This document shows, piece after piece, positions 11,463 to 21,228 of a DNA stretch of 64,000 bases (positions are counted from its first letter, which is position 1; each line of letters begins with the position of its first letter). The stretch comes from an uncultured SAR86 cluster bacterium. Lineage in GTDB: Bacteria; Pseudomonadota; Gammaproteobacteria; Magnimaribacterales; D2472. Location: positions 25,554-89,553 of the forward strand of contig CACBGD010000003.1 in assembly GCA_902538705.1 (NCBI GenBank), written 5' to 3'. A program made the translations under genes and the position numbers. The notes below the pieces were generated by a model. It did no database searches, had not been told where the DNA came from, and worked only from the letters and a program-made list of their open reading frames with translations.

Positions 11463-14063
11463 TTATTTTTCTTTTCTCTGCCAACTACCCTCTTCAAAAA
11501 AGTAGTTGTTTCCGGTCCTCTTGCCATCTTTTTCTGCTGACAAATAATGAATATCTAAATTTTTGTTATATCTAATGACCAAGGGTGACCCATCCAGGTC
11601 ATTATCAGGACCATTTATAAGATAATGATGCTTTTCAGGAAGTAGTTCCTTTACTTCATCAATCACTTTTAATTCAGCTGACTTTATTGCTCTTGTTTCC
11701 CTATTCTTTGGAAATTGACTAGCTGCCAAGAAAAGCCCTTTTAGACTATCTCTCAGGAGGAATATATCTTCGACCTTCTCACATGCAATGTTGGTATTTA
11801 TTGGATCCATAACAATTGGTTTGGGCTCACCGTTTCTCATTAACTGTCTAGTTGCTCTGCAGTTATCATTTTGACATAGAAAATACTTTCCAAATCTTCC
11901 AGTCTGCAATTGCATATCGGAGCCACATTTATGACATTCAAGAGTTGGTCCATCGTATCCCCTAATTTTAAATTGGCCTTCTTCAAGAAGAAATCCAGAG
12001 CACTCAGGATTATTAGCACACACATGAATTTTCCTATTTTCATCTATTAAGTAATTATCCATACTAGTTCCACATATATGACATCGTTTTTTAATGAAGA
12101 GATTTGATGCTTCTTCTTGATCATCGACGCTTACGGCCTCATCACCACTTATAAGATTCATAGTATGCTTACATTGGTCATCACCAGACTTGAAATAGCC
12201 TGCGCAACCTAAGAAAACACCATTAGCTGAATTTCTGATTAACATATTACTCTTATTGCAAGAGGGACAAATAATGTTTGTTTCAGTTGGTTCATTTGGC
12301 TTCATTCCATCTTCAGTTGATCCTGCGCTTTTAAGATCATCTTGAAATGTTTGATAAAACTTATTTAAGACTGATTTCCACTCAAGATTACCAGAAGCTA
12401 CTTCATCAAGTTCATTTTCTAAATTGGCTGTAAAATCATAATCCATGATTTCATTGAAGCTTTCTATCAGTCTGTCAGAAACAATCAGACCAATTTTGTT
12501 GACGAAAAATCTTTTATTTTCAAGTTTCACATAACCTCTGGCTTGAATTGTAGAAATAATTGCAGCGTATGTTGATGGTCTTCCTATTCCTTTACTTTCA
12601 AGCTCCTTTACAAGTGCTGCCTCGGAGAATCGAGCAGGTGGCTTTGTAAATTTTTTCTCATTCTTTACTTCAGCCAATTTTAAAGCCTGACCTTCTTCTA
12701 AACTTGGAAGGTTTTCTTCATCTGCTTTTTTAGCATTTTGTTTTGATATTTTTGTATAACCGTCAAAAATTACCTCTCTTCCTCTTGCACTGAAAACATA
12801 ATCATCGAGAACAACTTTTGCATTAATTGATAAATATTTTGCATCTGGCATTTGGCATGAAATAAACTGTCTCCAAATTAAGTCATATAATTTAACTTCT
12901 TCTTCTGAGTGACCGGTAAGCTTTTCGGAAGTTAAGCTTGCGCTAGTTGGTCTTATTGCCTCATGAGCCTCTTGAGCATTTTCTTTACCTGAATAGATTC
13001 GTGGTTTTTCCGTTAGATATTCGTTAGCAAGAGTATCTTTAATAAATAATCTTGCATCTTCAATTGAATCATTACTCAAGCTAGGAGCATCAGTTCTCAT
13101 ATAGGTGATTCTTCCAGCTTCATAAAGCTTTTGGGCAACTCGCATGGTTCTTGAAACACCAAAGCCTAACTTTGAACTAGCGGCCTGCTGAAGAGTTGAC
13201 GTTATAAAGGGTGCTCTTGGTTTAACTGTTGTAGGTTTTTTAGTAATTTCAGATATTTGTAGACTTGAACTACTTACAAGTTTCTCAATTTTCTTGGCTT
13301 CATCTTCTTTTAAAAGAGGATCACTTTTTTTTCTGTTTAACTTAAATAAGATTTCTTCATGATTAAAATCCTTTAGAGTTGCCGATATTTCCCAAAATTC
13401 CTCAGGTTGAAATTGAGAAATTAATTTTTCTCTTTCACAAAGCAGTCTTAATGCAACAGACTGAACTCTTCCTGCAGATAAACCTCTCGCAATCTTTTTC
13501 CATAATAGTGGGGAAAGTTCAAAACCTACCACCCTATCAAGAAATCTTCTTGCTTGCTGGGCATTTACTAGATCTTGATCTATCTCCTTAGGATCTGAGA
13601 AAGATTCTAATATTGAGCTTTTTGTTATTTCATTAAATCTTACTCTGTGATATTCAAATTTATTTTTCCCTAAAGCTTCTTTTAAGTGCCAAGCTATGGC
13701 TTCTCCCTCTCTATCAAGATCAGTAGCAAGATAAACTTTTTCTACTTCCTTTGAAGCTTTTCTTAAATCTTTTATTACCTTTTCTTTGTCAGGAATAATT
13801 TCATAATTGGCAGTCCATCCATCGTCAGGATTTACACCCATTCTCCTAATTATCCTTCTTCTTTCTTGCTCTTTTTTTAATCTAGCCTTTTCTTCAGGAC
13901 TAGCATCTTTTGGGATTGAGTTTTGTCTTTTAGCTTTTGATTTTCCCTTAGGTAAATCTCTAATATGACCTACACTTGATTTAACAATATATTCCTTACC
14001 AAGATATTTTGATATCGTCTTTGCCTTTGCAGGGGACTCTACAATTACAAGTGATTTTGACAT
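11463..14063 (-). CDS. topA: DNA topoisomerase I
   Basis: SLVIVESPAKAKTISKYLG, TDLDREGEAIAWHL, ITYMRTDAPSLS, several CxxC zinc ribbons at the C-terminus; SD-like AAGGGAGAG upstream. Confidence 0.98.
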   Translation of the reverse strand: MSKSLVIVESPAKAKTISKYLGKEYIVKSSVGHIRDLPKGKSKAKRQNSIPKDASPEEKARLKKEQERRRIIRRMGVNPDDGWTANYEIIPDKEKVIKDLRKASKEVEKVYLATDLDREGEAIAWHLKEALGKNKFEYHRVRFNEITKSSILESFSDPKEIDQDLVNAQQARRFLDRVVGFELSPLLWKKIARGLSAGRVQSVALRLLCEREKLISQFQPEEFWEISATLKDFNHEEILFKLNRKKSDPLLKEDEAKKIEKLVSSSSLQISEITKKPTTVKPRAPFITSTLQQAASSKLGFGVSRTMRVAQKLYEAGRITYMRTDAPSLSNDSIEDARLFIKDTLANEYLTEKPRIYSGKENAQEAHEAIRPTSASLTSEKLTGHSEEEVKLYDLIWRQFISCQMPDAKYLSINAKVVLDDYVFSARGREVIFDGYTKISKQNAKKADEENLPSLEEGQALKLAEVKNEKKFTKPPARFSEAALVKELESKGIGRPSTYAAIISTIQARGYVKLENKRFFVNKIGLIVSDRLIESFNEIMDYDFTANLENELDEVASGNLEWKSVLNKFYQTFQDDLKSAGSTEDGMKPNEPTETNIICPSCNKSNMLIRNSANGVFLGCAGYFKSGDDQCKHTMNLISGDEAVSVDDQEEASNLFIKKRCHICGTSMDNYLIDENRKIHVCANNPECSGFLLEEGQFKIRGYDGPTLECHKCGSDMQLQTGRFGKYFLCQNDNCRATRQLMRNGEPKPIVMDPINTNIACEKVEDIFLLRDSLKGLFLAASQFPKNRETRAIKSAELKVIDEVKELLPEKHHYLINGPDNDLDGSPLVIRYNKNLDIHYLSAEKDGKRTGNNYFFEEGSWQRKEK

Positions 14064-14118
14064 AAATTTTGCTCTCCCTTTTTAGAAATAACATGTTTCT
14101 AATAATTTTGGCAAGAGA

Positions 14119-14559
14119 TTATATAAAAAAATTCTTTAAATGTTTTTCAATTTTTTCCAATTCGTCAATGCCAAGATTCTCATTCCATAGAAAAGATATG
14201 TATGAATCATTAAAAATAATTTCAAGTATTGAACGTGGCAGATTCGATATTTTATTTTCTATTTCTTCAAAATTATCATCGAATTTTAGTTTTATTGGTT
14301 CGTATAAACTAAGAGAGGATTCTTCAAGGACATAGTGTGCATTTTTTAGATTACTCATATTCTTGATGGAGTAACAAACAAATTTTAAATTCTTCGAAAC
14401 AAACTTTTGTTTAGACGTTAACGAAGATATTTGAAATCCTTTTTTTCTCGCTATAAGTCTCAAATCTGAAAGCATACGTGTTTTTTTGGTTGGAATTACT
14501 AGATTTATTGAACCTACTAAAAAAAGAATTACTAAAAGAATAATGATGTAAACGTTCAT
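14119..14559 (-). CDS. Hypothetical protein with one N-terminal TM segment
   Basis: 146-aa ORF overlapping pyrD by 4 nt; MNVYIIILLVILFLVGSINLVIP membrane anchor. Confidence 0.6.
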   Translation of the reverse strand: MNVYIIILLVILFLVGSINLVIPTKKTRMLSDLRLIARKKGFQISSLTSKQKFVSKNLKFVCYSIKNMSNLKNAHYVLEESSLSLYEPIKLKFDDNFEEIENKISNLPRSILEIIFNDSYISFLWNENLGIDELEKIEKHLKNFFI

Positions 14560-15539
14560 GAGGACAATATCTTCTTAACAATTGATGGCCCTTCATAAAT
14601 AAATCCTGTGTAAACTTGAATTAAACTTGCCCCGTCTGAGATTTTATTTTGATAGTCATCTTTAGAAAAAACACCACCAACACCAATTAAGAAGACTTCA
14701 TCATCAATTTGTTTTATCTTTCTTAATAGCTCAGAAGATTTATTAAAAAGAGGTTTGCCAGAAATACCTCCTTCATGTTGACAATTTTCAAGAATATTTT
14801 TGTCAATAGAAGTATTAGAAACTATTAGTCCACAAATTTGTAAATCTTTGTATATTTTCAAAATCTTTTCTATTATTCCATCATCCTCATCTGGTGAAAT
14901 TTTTAAAAAAACTGGAATTTTTGATGCATTTTTTATTTTTATACTATTAATGCTTTTGAAAATCTTCTCGAGCTCATTTGGATCATGTAAGTTTCTTAAT
15001 TCTGGAGTATTTGGGGACGAAATATTAACTGTGACATAGTCGGCATATTGATAAATTTTTTCAAAACAGATTTTATAATCTTCAATTCTTTTTTCTCTTG
15101 TACTTGTTTTATTTGCACCAATATTTACTCCAATAATTGCATTAAATTTTTTATTCTTAATTTTAGAAGCTAAATAATCCACTCCCTTATTATTAAAACC
15201 GAGTCTATTTATAACTGCTTTACTTGAGGTATATCTAAAAACTCTTGGTTTTGGATTACCCTTTTGAGGTTTAGGTGTAGTTGTTCCAATTTCGATAAAA
15301 CCAAAACCTAAAGAATCTAAGACATCAACGAAATCTCCATTCTTATCAAGGCCAGCAGCAACTCCTAGTGTATTCCTGAACTCTAAACCAAAAAATTTTC
15401 TAGGGGTAAAATTTGTTTTTCTTATGGGGAAAAAAATTTTCAAAAGACCAACTGAATTTAAGATTTTTAATAAAAAAAGCCCAATAAAGTGGGCACTCTC
15501 TGGAGGCAAAAATCTGAAAATTTTTATAAGAGCTTTCAA
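14556..15539 (-). CDS. pyrD: Dihydroorotate dehydrogenase (quinone)
   Basis: GVAAGLDKNGDFVDVLDSLGFGFIEIGTTTPKPQKGNPKPRVFR, NISSPNTPELRNL, GGISGKPLF, GVGGVFSKDD. Confidence 0.97.
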   Translation of the reverse strand: MKALIKIFRFLPPESAHFIGLFLLKILNSVGLLKIFFPIRKTNFTPRKFFGLEFRNTLGVAAGLDKNGDFVDVLDSLGFGFIEIGTTTPKPQKGNPKPRVFRYTSSKAVINRLGFNNKGVDYLASKIKNKKFNAIIGVNIGANKTSTREKRIEDYKICFEKIYQYADYVTVNISSPNTPELRNLHDPNELEKIFKSINSIKIKNASKIPVFLKISPDEDDGIIEKILKIYKDLQICGLIVSNTSIDKNILENCQHEGGISGKPLFNKSSELLRKIKQIDDEVFLIGVGGVFSKDDYQNKISDGASLIQVYTGFIYEGPSIVKKILSS

Positions 15540-16393
15540 TCTATTTTTTTTAATGCGTCTTTATACTTCTCAATGCTATGTGATCTGTTGATAATTGCCG
15601 AAATATATCCTTCTTTGGAACCACAATCAAATCTTTTACCCATAATTTCGATCGCCCGGACAGTATCCTTCTCAATCAAAGATTTAATTGCATCTGTAAG
15701 TTGTATTTCTCCGTTGACTCCGGCATTTGTATTCTCTAAATGATTAAAGATTTCTTTTGATAAGATATATCTCCCAAAAACTGCTAAATTTGACGGAGCT
15801 TCTTCAGCTTTTGGTTTCTCAATGATATTGTTTAGTTTATAACTATTCCCATCAAGCACTCCATCAATAACACCATAATTGGATATTTTTTCAGGATCTG
15901 CTGCGAATACACCTATAACGGATGAATTGTTTTCATGATGGATATTTGATAACTGACTTAAGCATCCGATTTCATACATCAGAAGATCATCTGCTAGAAT
16001 GACGCCAAAAAATTCATCATCAACATGCTCTTTTGCTTGAAGAATTGCATGCCCAAGTCCGTTTGGTTCCTCCTGAAAAACATAGGAAAATTCAACTTTA
16101 TCTAAGTATTTTGGGTGAATCTTTTCTACTAAATTTTCTTTATTTGATTGAATTAATCTTTTCTCAAGCTCTGAATTAATACTGAAGTAATTTTCAATTG
16201 CTTTTTTAGTGTGACTTGTTACAAATACTATTTTTTCGATTCCTGCTTCAATAGCTTCTTCAATTGCAAACTGAATAAGTGGTTTATCAATTATAGGAAG
16301 CATTTCTTTCGGTATAGACTTTGTTATTGGGAGAAACCTAGATCCCAATCCTGCTACTGGTAAAACAGCTGTTTTTAATTTTTGATTACTCAT
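15536..16393 (-). CDS. galU: UTP-glucose-1-phosphate uridylyltransferase
   Basis: KTAVLPVAGLGSRFLPITKSIPKEMLPIIDKPLIQFAIEEAIEAGIEKIVFVT. Confidence 0.96.
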   Translation of the reverse strand: MSNQKLKTAVLPVAGLGSRFLPITKSIPKEMLPIIDKPLIQFAIEEAIEAGIEKIVFVTSHTKKAIENYFSINSELEKRLIQSNKENLVEKIHPKYLDKVEFSYVFQEEPNGLGHAILQAKEHVDDEFFGVILADDLLMYEIGCLSQLSNIHHENNSSVIGVFAADPEKISNYGVIDGVLDGNSYKLNNIIEKPKAEEAPSNLAVFGRYILSKEIFNHLENTNAGVNGEIQLTDAIKSLIEKDTVRAIEIMGKRFDCGSKEGYISAIINRSHSIEKYKDALKKID

Positions 16394-16395
16394 AA

Positions 16396-17064
16396 TTAAG
16401 TTTTTTTATTATACATACTAAAAATGTATCCAGATAAAATGCCAGATAACAATCCACCGAGATGAGCAAAGTTTGCTATTTTACCAAATCCAAGTAAATC
16501 TAAAAAACCTGTAAAGCCAATTAGCAACCAAACAAACATAAAAATATAGATTGCGGGTGGGAATGAAAACTTATTAATTCTCAAAAAAGTCTCTGAAACG
16601 AAACAATATCCAAGAAGTCCGTATACGACTCCTGATAATCCTCCAAATAAAGATGGTCCTGAGAAAGAATACTGTAAATAATTACTAGATATAGATGTGA
16701 ATAAAATCAAAAAAATAAAAATTATTTTTCCATCTAATTGTTCTATTTCCCTTCCCAAAATATAAATCCATAAGCAATTAAATATTAAGTGTGTGGATGA
16801 AAAGTGAATAAGCATAGGTGTTATTAGTCTCCACCACTCATTGTTTATAAGGTAAGTTGTTTTAAAGTCATAAAACTGTATTTGATTAAAGCTTATTAGG
16901 AATTTATTAAAAAAAATTGGCTCTACAAGATTTAAGTTAGAACCAAAGCTTGAAAAAAAAGATACTAAACAAGCTAAAGCTATTAACCAGATGTATATTT
17001 TATTTGAGATTTGCAAGACTATCTTTTGGTAACATTCAATGCCCAGCCTAGCTTGTCTCGACAT
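16396..17064 (-). CDS. Rhomboid-family intramembrane serine protease
   Basis: Multiple TM segments; catalytic GGLSGVVYGLLG (GxSG) and NFAHLGGLLSGILSG; HLIFNCLWIYILGREIE. True start may be a few codons downstream of 17064 (overlaps nadK). Confidence 0.88.
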   Translation of the reverse strand: MSRQARLGIECYQKIVLQISNKIYIWLIALACLVSFFSSFGSNLNLVEPIFFNKFLISFNQIQFYDFKTTYLINNEWWRLITPMLIHFSSTHLIFNCLWIYILGREIEQLDGKIIFIFLILFTSISSNYLQYSFSGPSLFGGLSGVVYGLLGYCFVSETFLRINKFSFPPAIYIFMFVWLLIGFTGFLDLLGFGKIANFAHLGGLLSGILSGYIFSMYNKKT

Positions 17065-17873
17065 GCTTCAAAAAAATTATAGTTTGATGGATGAACTAGT
17101 TTAAGGACATCACTTTTTTCAGAAATATTTACTTTAGTGCCATAATTTATTGGTAGCTTACTTTGACCATCTGCAGATATATATGCATTTTTATCCGGAC
17201 CGCTAGTTACCTGTATCTCAACTTTTCTATCTGAGGAAATGATGAAAGGTCTTGAGGAAAGATTATGCGGCAACATCGGTATAATGCTCCAAACTTTAAG
17301 ATTAGGATAAATTATTGACCCTCCAGCAGATAATGAATATGCAGTAGATCCTGTCGGAGTAGAAATAATTAATCCATCTGCCCTCTCTTCGAAAATGAGT
17401 TGATCATCAACGCTAACACTGAATTTCATCATTTGTGCATAAGATCCTGAATGAAGAACTATTTCATTTAGACCAAAAATTTCTTTATCCCCAAATTCTG
17501 CTTTAACAAAAGATCTCTCTTCTAATTTAAAATTATTATTGAAAACATCACCAATTGATTGCTGAAAGTTATTTTCAGAGCTATCTGTTAGAAACCCAAC
17601 TTGCCCAAAGTTAACTCCCATTATTGGTATGTCATAACTAATAAAGTCTCTTGCAGTTGAAAGCATTGTTCCATCTCCACCAAATACAATTATTAAATCA
17701 GATTGATCACCTAGCTCATCTCTAGACAATTTTGGAAACTTATTGGGTGTATCAGAAGCTGATTTGTGGAAATATAATTCTTTAGAGTGAGAAAGAATAG
17801 TTTCTATATGCGGAGATATATCTTCATCAAAAGATAAAGATTCCTTATAAATTACTCCAATTTTTTTAAACAT
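17019..17873 (-). CDS. nadK: NAD kinase
   Basis: LIIVFGGDGTMLSTAR, GVNFGQVGFLTD, ADGLIISTPTGSTAYSLSAGGSII; start placed at MFKKIGVIYKES. Confidence 0.95.
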   Translation of the reverse strand: MFKKIGVIYKESLSFDEDISPHIETILSHSKELYFHKSASDTPNKFPKLSRDELGDQSDLIIVFGGDGTMLSTARDFISYDIPIMGVNFGQVGFLTDSSENNFQQSIGDVFNNNFKLEERSFVKAEFGDKEIFGLNEIVLHSGSYAQMMKFSVSVDDQLIFEERADGLIISTPTGSTAYSLSAGGSIIYPNLKVWSIIPMLPHNLSSRPFIISSDRKVEIQVTSGPDKNAYISADGQSKLPINYGTKVNISEKSDVLKLVHPSNYNFFEACRDKLGWALNVTKR

Positions 17874-17879
17874 AATTGA

Positions 17880-17885
17880 ATTATA
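17880..17885 (-). promoter_or_regulatory. Candidate -10 (TATAAT) 6 nt upstream of the nadK ATG
   Basis: Reverse complement: gggatgTATAATtcaattATGTTT. Confidence 0.45.
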
Positions 17886-17958
17886 CATCCCTAAAAAAGA
17901 ATTTATTAACCGTTTTTTGGAGATCATTTCTTGATATTCAATGCAAAATATTTAAAAA

Positions 17959-17986
17959 TTGATTTTTCAACAAACTTACATATATA
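17959..17986 (+). promoter_or_regulatory. Candidate promoter TTGATT-N16-TATATA ending 6 nt before an ATG
   Basis: Direct read upstream of the 17993 ATG; no SD sequence. Confidence 0.4.
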
Positions 17987-17992
17987 AATAAT

Positions 17993-19186
17993 ATGAGCGA
18001 CTTAGAAAATTTTAGAGTTGAAGTCAAAGATTGGCTTGATAAGAATTGCCCCTCAACTATGAGAACTGGAGCACCTACTGACACACCTATTGATGAAGTG
18101 TGGGGAGGTAGAAAAGCGGTTTATAAGAATCCTGATTCAAAATTATGGCTCGATAGAATGGGAGAAAAAGGATGGACCATGCCAACGGTGCCAAGAGAAT
18201 ATGGAGGTGGAGGCCTTAATAAAGAAGAAGTAAAAATACTTAACGAAGAAATGTTTGCTATTGGAGCTCGAGCTCCTCTTCTTAGTTTTGGTATATGGAT
18301 GCTTGCCCCTGTTTTACTTGAGTATGGCAATGAAGCACAAAAAAAGGAACATCTTCCAAAAATAATTAGAGGTGAAATTAGATGGTGTCAGGGATACTCC
18401 GAACCTGGTTCAGGATCAGATTTAGCAAGTCTTGCTACTAAGGCAGAAGATATGGGAGACCATTTCTTAGTAAACGGACAGAAAGTTTGGACATCATATG
18501 CAGATAAAGCTGATTGGATCTTTGCTCTAGTCAGAACTGGACCAAAAGAACCAAAACACAGCGGGATAAGCTTTTTGCTTATTGATATGGAAAATCCAGG
18601 AGTTTCTACTAAACCTATTACATTAATAAGTGGCAAGTCGCCATTTTGTGAAACATTTTTTGATAACGTTGAAGTTCCAAAAGAGAATCTTGTGGGTGAA
18701 CTTAATGCAGGTTGGACAATTGCAAAAAAATTGCTACAGCATGAAAGAAAATTTATATCTAACTTTGGACTTGCTGCAGGAATGGGTAGTAAAAAAGATG
18801 TTGTTTCATTGGCAAAAAAACATTTTGGTGAAGACGAAGGAAAAATATCAAATCCAATATTTAGGTCAAAAGTTATAGATCATAAAATGAAAGAACATGC
18901 TTTTGGGTTAACCCTTCAAAGAGCTGCAGACGAAGGTGGTAAAGCTTCTGCAGTAGCTTCAATGTTTAAATACTATGGAACTGAACATAACAAAAGAAGG
19001 CATGAGCTAATGGTTGCAGCCTCTGGAGTTAATGGACTTGCATGGGATGGAAATGAGTTTGATGACAGTGAAAAAAATCTTACCAGAGCATGGTTAAGAA
19101 CAAAGGGTAATTCTATAGAAGGAGGTACCTCAGAGGTTCAACTAAATGTAATTTCTAAAAGAGTACTTGAGCTTCCATCTGGGTAA
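17993..19186 (+). CDS. Acyl-CoA dehydrogenase family (alpha-like member of a tandem pair)
   Basis: WCQGYSEPGSGSDLASL, VNGQKVWTSYADKADWIFALVRT, C-terminal IEGGTSEVQLNVISKRVLELP. Confidence 0.92.
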   Translation: MSDLENFRVEVKDWLDKNCPSTMRTGAPTDTPIDEVWGGRKAVYKNPDSKLWLDRMGEKGWTMPTVPREYGGGGLNKEEVKILNEEMFAIGARAPLLSFGIWMLAPVLLEYGNEAQKKEHLPKIIRGEIRWCQGYSEPGSGSDLASLATKAEDMGDHFLVNGQKVWTSYADKADWIFALVRTGPKEPKHSGISFLLIDMENPGVSTKPITLISGKSPFCETFFDNVEVPKENLVGELNAGWTIAKKLLQHERKFISNFGLAAGMGSKKDVVSLAKKHFGEDEGKISNPIFRSKVIDHKMKEHAFGLTLQRAADEGGKASAVASMFKYYGTEHNKRRHELMVAASGVNGLAWDGNEFDDSEKNLTRAWLRTKGNSIEGGTSEVQLNVISKRVLELPSG

Positions 19187-20325
19187 TGAAGTTAATCTTA
19201 AACGAAGAACAAAACTATCTTAAAGAGACTGCGCTTGGTTTTGTGTCTGAAAAAACTCCTGTCTCTCATTTAAGGCATCTAAGAGATTCAGATGATCAGC
19301 TCTGTTGGGATAAGGACATATGGAGTGAGATGGTTAAGCTTGGGTGGTCAGGAATTTTGATTCCAGAAGAGTATGGAGGTTCAAATTTCGGATTGACTGG
19401 TATGAGTGTAATTCTTCAAGAATGTGGAAAAACTCTCACACCCTCCCCATTGTTTGCCTCAGGAGTTTTAGGCGCAACAGCATTAACAAAATTTGGATCA
19501 GAGGAACAAAAACAAAAATACTTGTCAAAAATAGCATCTGGTGAGTTAACTACTGCTCTAGCAATAGATGAAAATAGTCACCACAATCCAAATATTTGCG
19601 AATTAAAAGCAATTAAAGATGGTTCGCAATATGTTCTTTCCGGTAAAAAAATATTTGTTGTAGATGGTGCTAGTGCAGATATTATCATTGTTGTAGCAAG
19701 AACTTCTGGTGAAGATGATGATGTTAGTGGATTGAGTTTGTTTCTGGTTGGATCTGACAATCCCAACTTAAAGAAAGTGAAACTTGATATGGCTGATTCA
19801 AGAAACTATGCAAATATCACTTTTGATAACGTATCTGTTGATGAAAACATGATTTTGGGTGATATCGATATGGGTCTTGAGCCGATAAATGAGATTTTAG
19901 ATGTTGCAAGAATTGCTCTTTCTGCTGAAATGTTAGGTTCTTGCGAAAAAGCATTTGAAATAACAATTGAATACCTTAAAGAGAGAAAGCAATTTGGTGT
20001 TCCAATAGGATCATTTCAAGCACTCCAACATAGAGCAGCTGAAATGTTCTGTGAAATTGAATTAACAAAGTCAGCTGTTATGGCTGCAATGCAAGGAGCA
20101 GAAGAAAATTCAAATGACCTTCAAAGGCTTTCAAGTTTGGCAAAATCAATTGTTGGTGAAACATCTCATCTTGTAAGTAATGAAGCAGTTCAAATGCATG
20201 GCGGTATAGGTGTTACTGATGAATACGACATAGGCTTTTATCTGAAGAGAGTAAGGGTTGCCGAGACAATTTTGGGTAATTCGACTTTCCATCAGGAAAG
20301 ATATGCTAACCTAACAGGGTTTTAA
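19186..20325 (+). CDS. Acyl-CoA dehydrogenase family (beta-like member of a tandem pair)
   Basis: ACAD fold: YLKERKQFGVPIGSFQALQHRAAEM, AVQMHGGIGVTDEYDIGFYLKRV; lacks the GGTSE C-terminal motif. Confidence 0.92.
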   Translation: MKLILNEEQNYLKETALGFVSEKTPVSHLRHLRDSDDQLCWDKDIWSEMVKLGWSGILIPEEYGGSNFGLTGMSVILQECGKTLTPSPLFASGVLGATALTKFGSEEQKQKYLSKIASGELTTALAIDENSHHNPNICELKAIKDGSQYVLSGKKIFVVDGASADIIIVVARTSGEDDDVSGLSLFLVGSDNPNLKKVKLDMADSRNYANITFDNVSVDENMILGDIDMGLEPINEILDVARIALSAEMLGSCEKAFEITIEYLKERKQFGVPIGSFQALQHRAAEMFCEIELTKSAVMAAMQGAEENSNDLQRLSSLAKSIVGETSHLVSNEAVQMHGGIGVTDEYDIGFYLKRVRVAETILGNSTFHQERYANLTGF

Positions 20326-20343
20326 AAGAAAACGGAGGTATCC

Positions 20344-21228
20344 GTGAGAACAATAAAATCTTTTTTAATTGGAATAATTACATTTATCAATATAGCTATA
20401 ATCCTATTTATTGGCTTTGGAACATTAACAATATTTAACTCTCCAAGAATAATAATAAAATACCGTCCTTTCAAAAGATCTCTTCACAAGTTTTCAAATC
20501 TAGTTGGGGATCTTACTGTTAAATCTTTAGCAATTTCTATTCAATTCCTTCATCAAAAAAAATGGGAGTTCATAATTGAAGATGAACTATCAATGAATGA
20601 CTGGTATTTAGCAACTTCAAATCATGCATCTTGGGGCGATGTTTTTTGCGTTTTAGCAGCTACTAATTTTAAAGCTCCATTGTTTAAAATATTTATGAAG
20701 AAAGATCTTTGGTGGTTGCCGCCCGTATTTCTTGCAAACGTTACCCTTAATATGCCCTTTGTGAATAGGCACTCAAAAAAAGAACTAGAAAAAAATCCAA
20801 ATTTAAGAAAGCTTGATTACCAAAATACTATTGCATCATGCAAAAGATTTGAAAGACAGCCAACAACTATATTTAGCTTTGCTGAAGGTACCAGAAACAA
20901 TCCGAAAAAACATTCTGAGCAAAATTCTCCATATAAAAACTTACTTGCGCCAAAGATAGGCGGTATTGCATTAGGTCTATCTGCTGTTCCAAAAATCAAT
21001 TATCTATTGGATTTCACAATTATATACAAATCAAAGAAAAGATCCTTTTGGGATTTTTGCATTGGTGATCTATCCGACGTAAAGGTTTTTGTGAAAAAAT
21101 TTAGGATTCCAGAAAGTCTAAAAAGAAGAGACTATCTTAATGATCACTCTTATCGAACCGAGTTTAGGGAATGGTTAGATAATGTTTGGGTTGAAAAAGA
21201 TAAGCTTATAGATTCAGTTAACTTCTAG
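20344..21228 (+). CDS. 1-acyl-sn-glycerol-3-phosphate acyltransferase-like (YihG/PlsC family)
   Basis: NHASWGDVF (HX4D-like), FAEGTRNNPKKH motif; SD GGAGGT before GTG start. Confidence 0.85.
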   Translation: MRTIKSFLIGIITFINIAIILFIGFGTLTIFNSPRIIIKYRPFKRSLHKFSNLVGDLTVKSLAISIQFLHQKKWEFIIEDELSMNDWYLATSNHASWGDVFCVLAATNFKAPLFKIFMKKDLWWLPPVFLANVTLNMPFVNRHSKKELEKNPNLRKLDYQNTIASCKRFERQPTTIFSFAEGTRNNPKKHSEQNSPYKNLLAPKIGGIALGLSAVPKINYLLDFTIIYKSKKRSFWDFCIGDLSDVKVFVKKFRIPESLKRRDYLNDHSYRTEFREWLDNVWVEKDKLIDSVNF

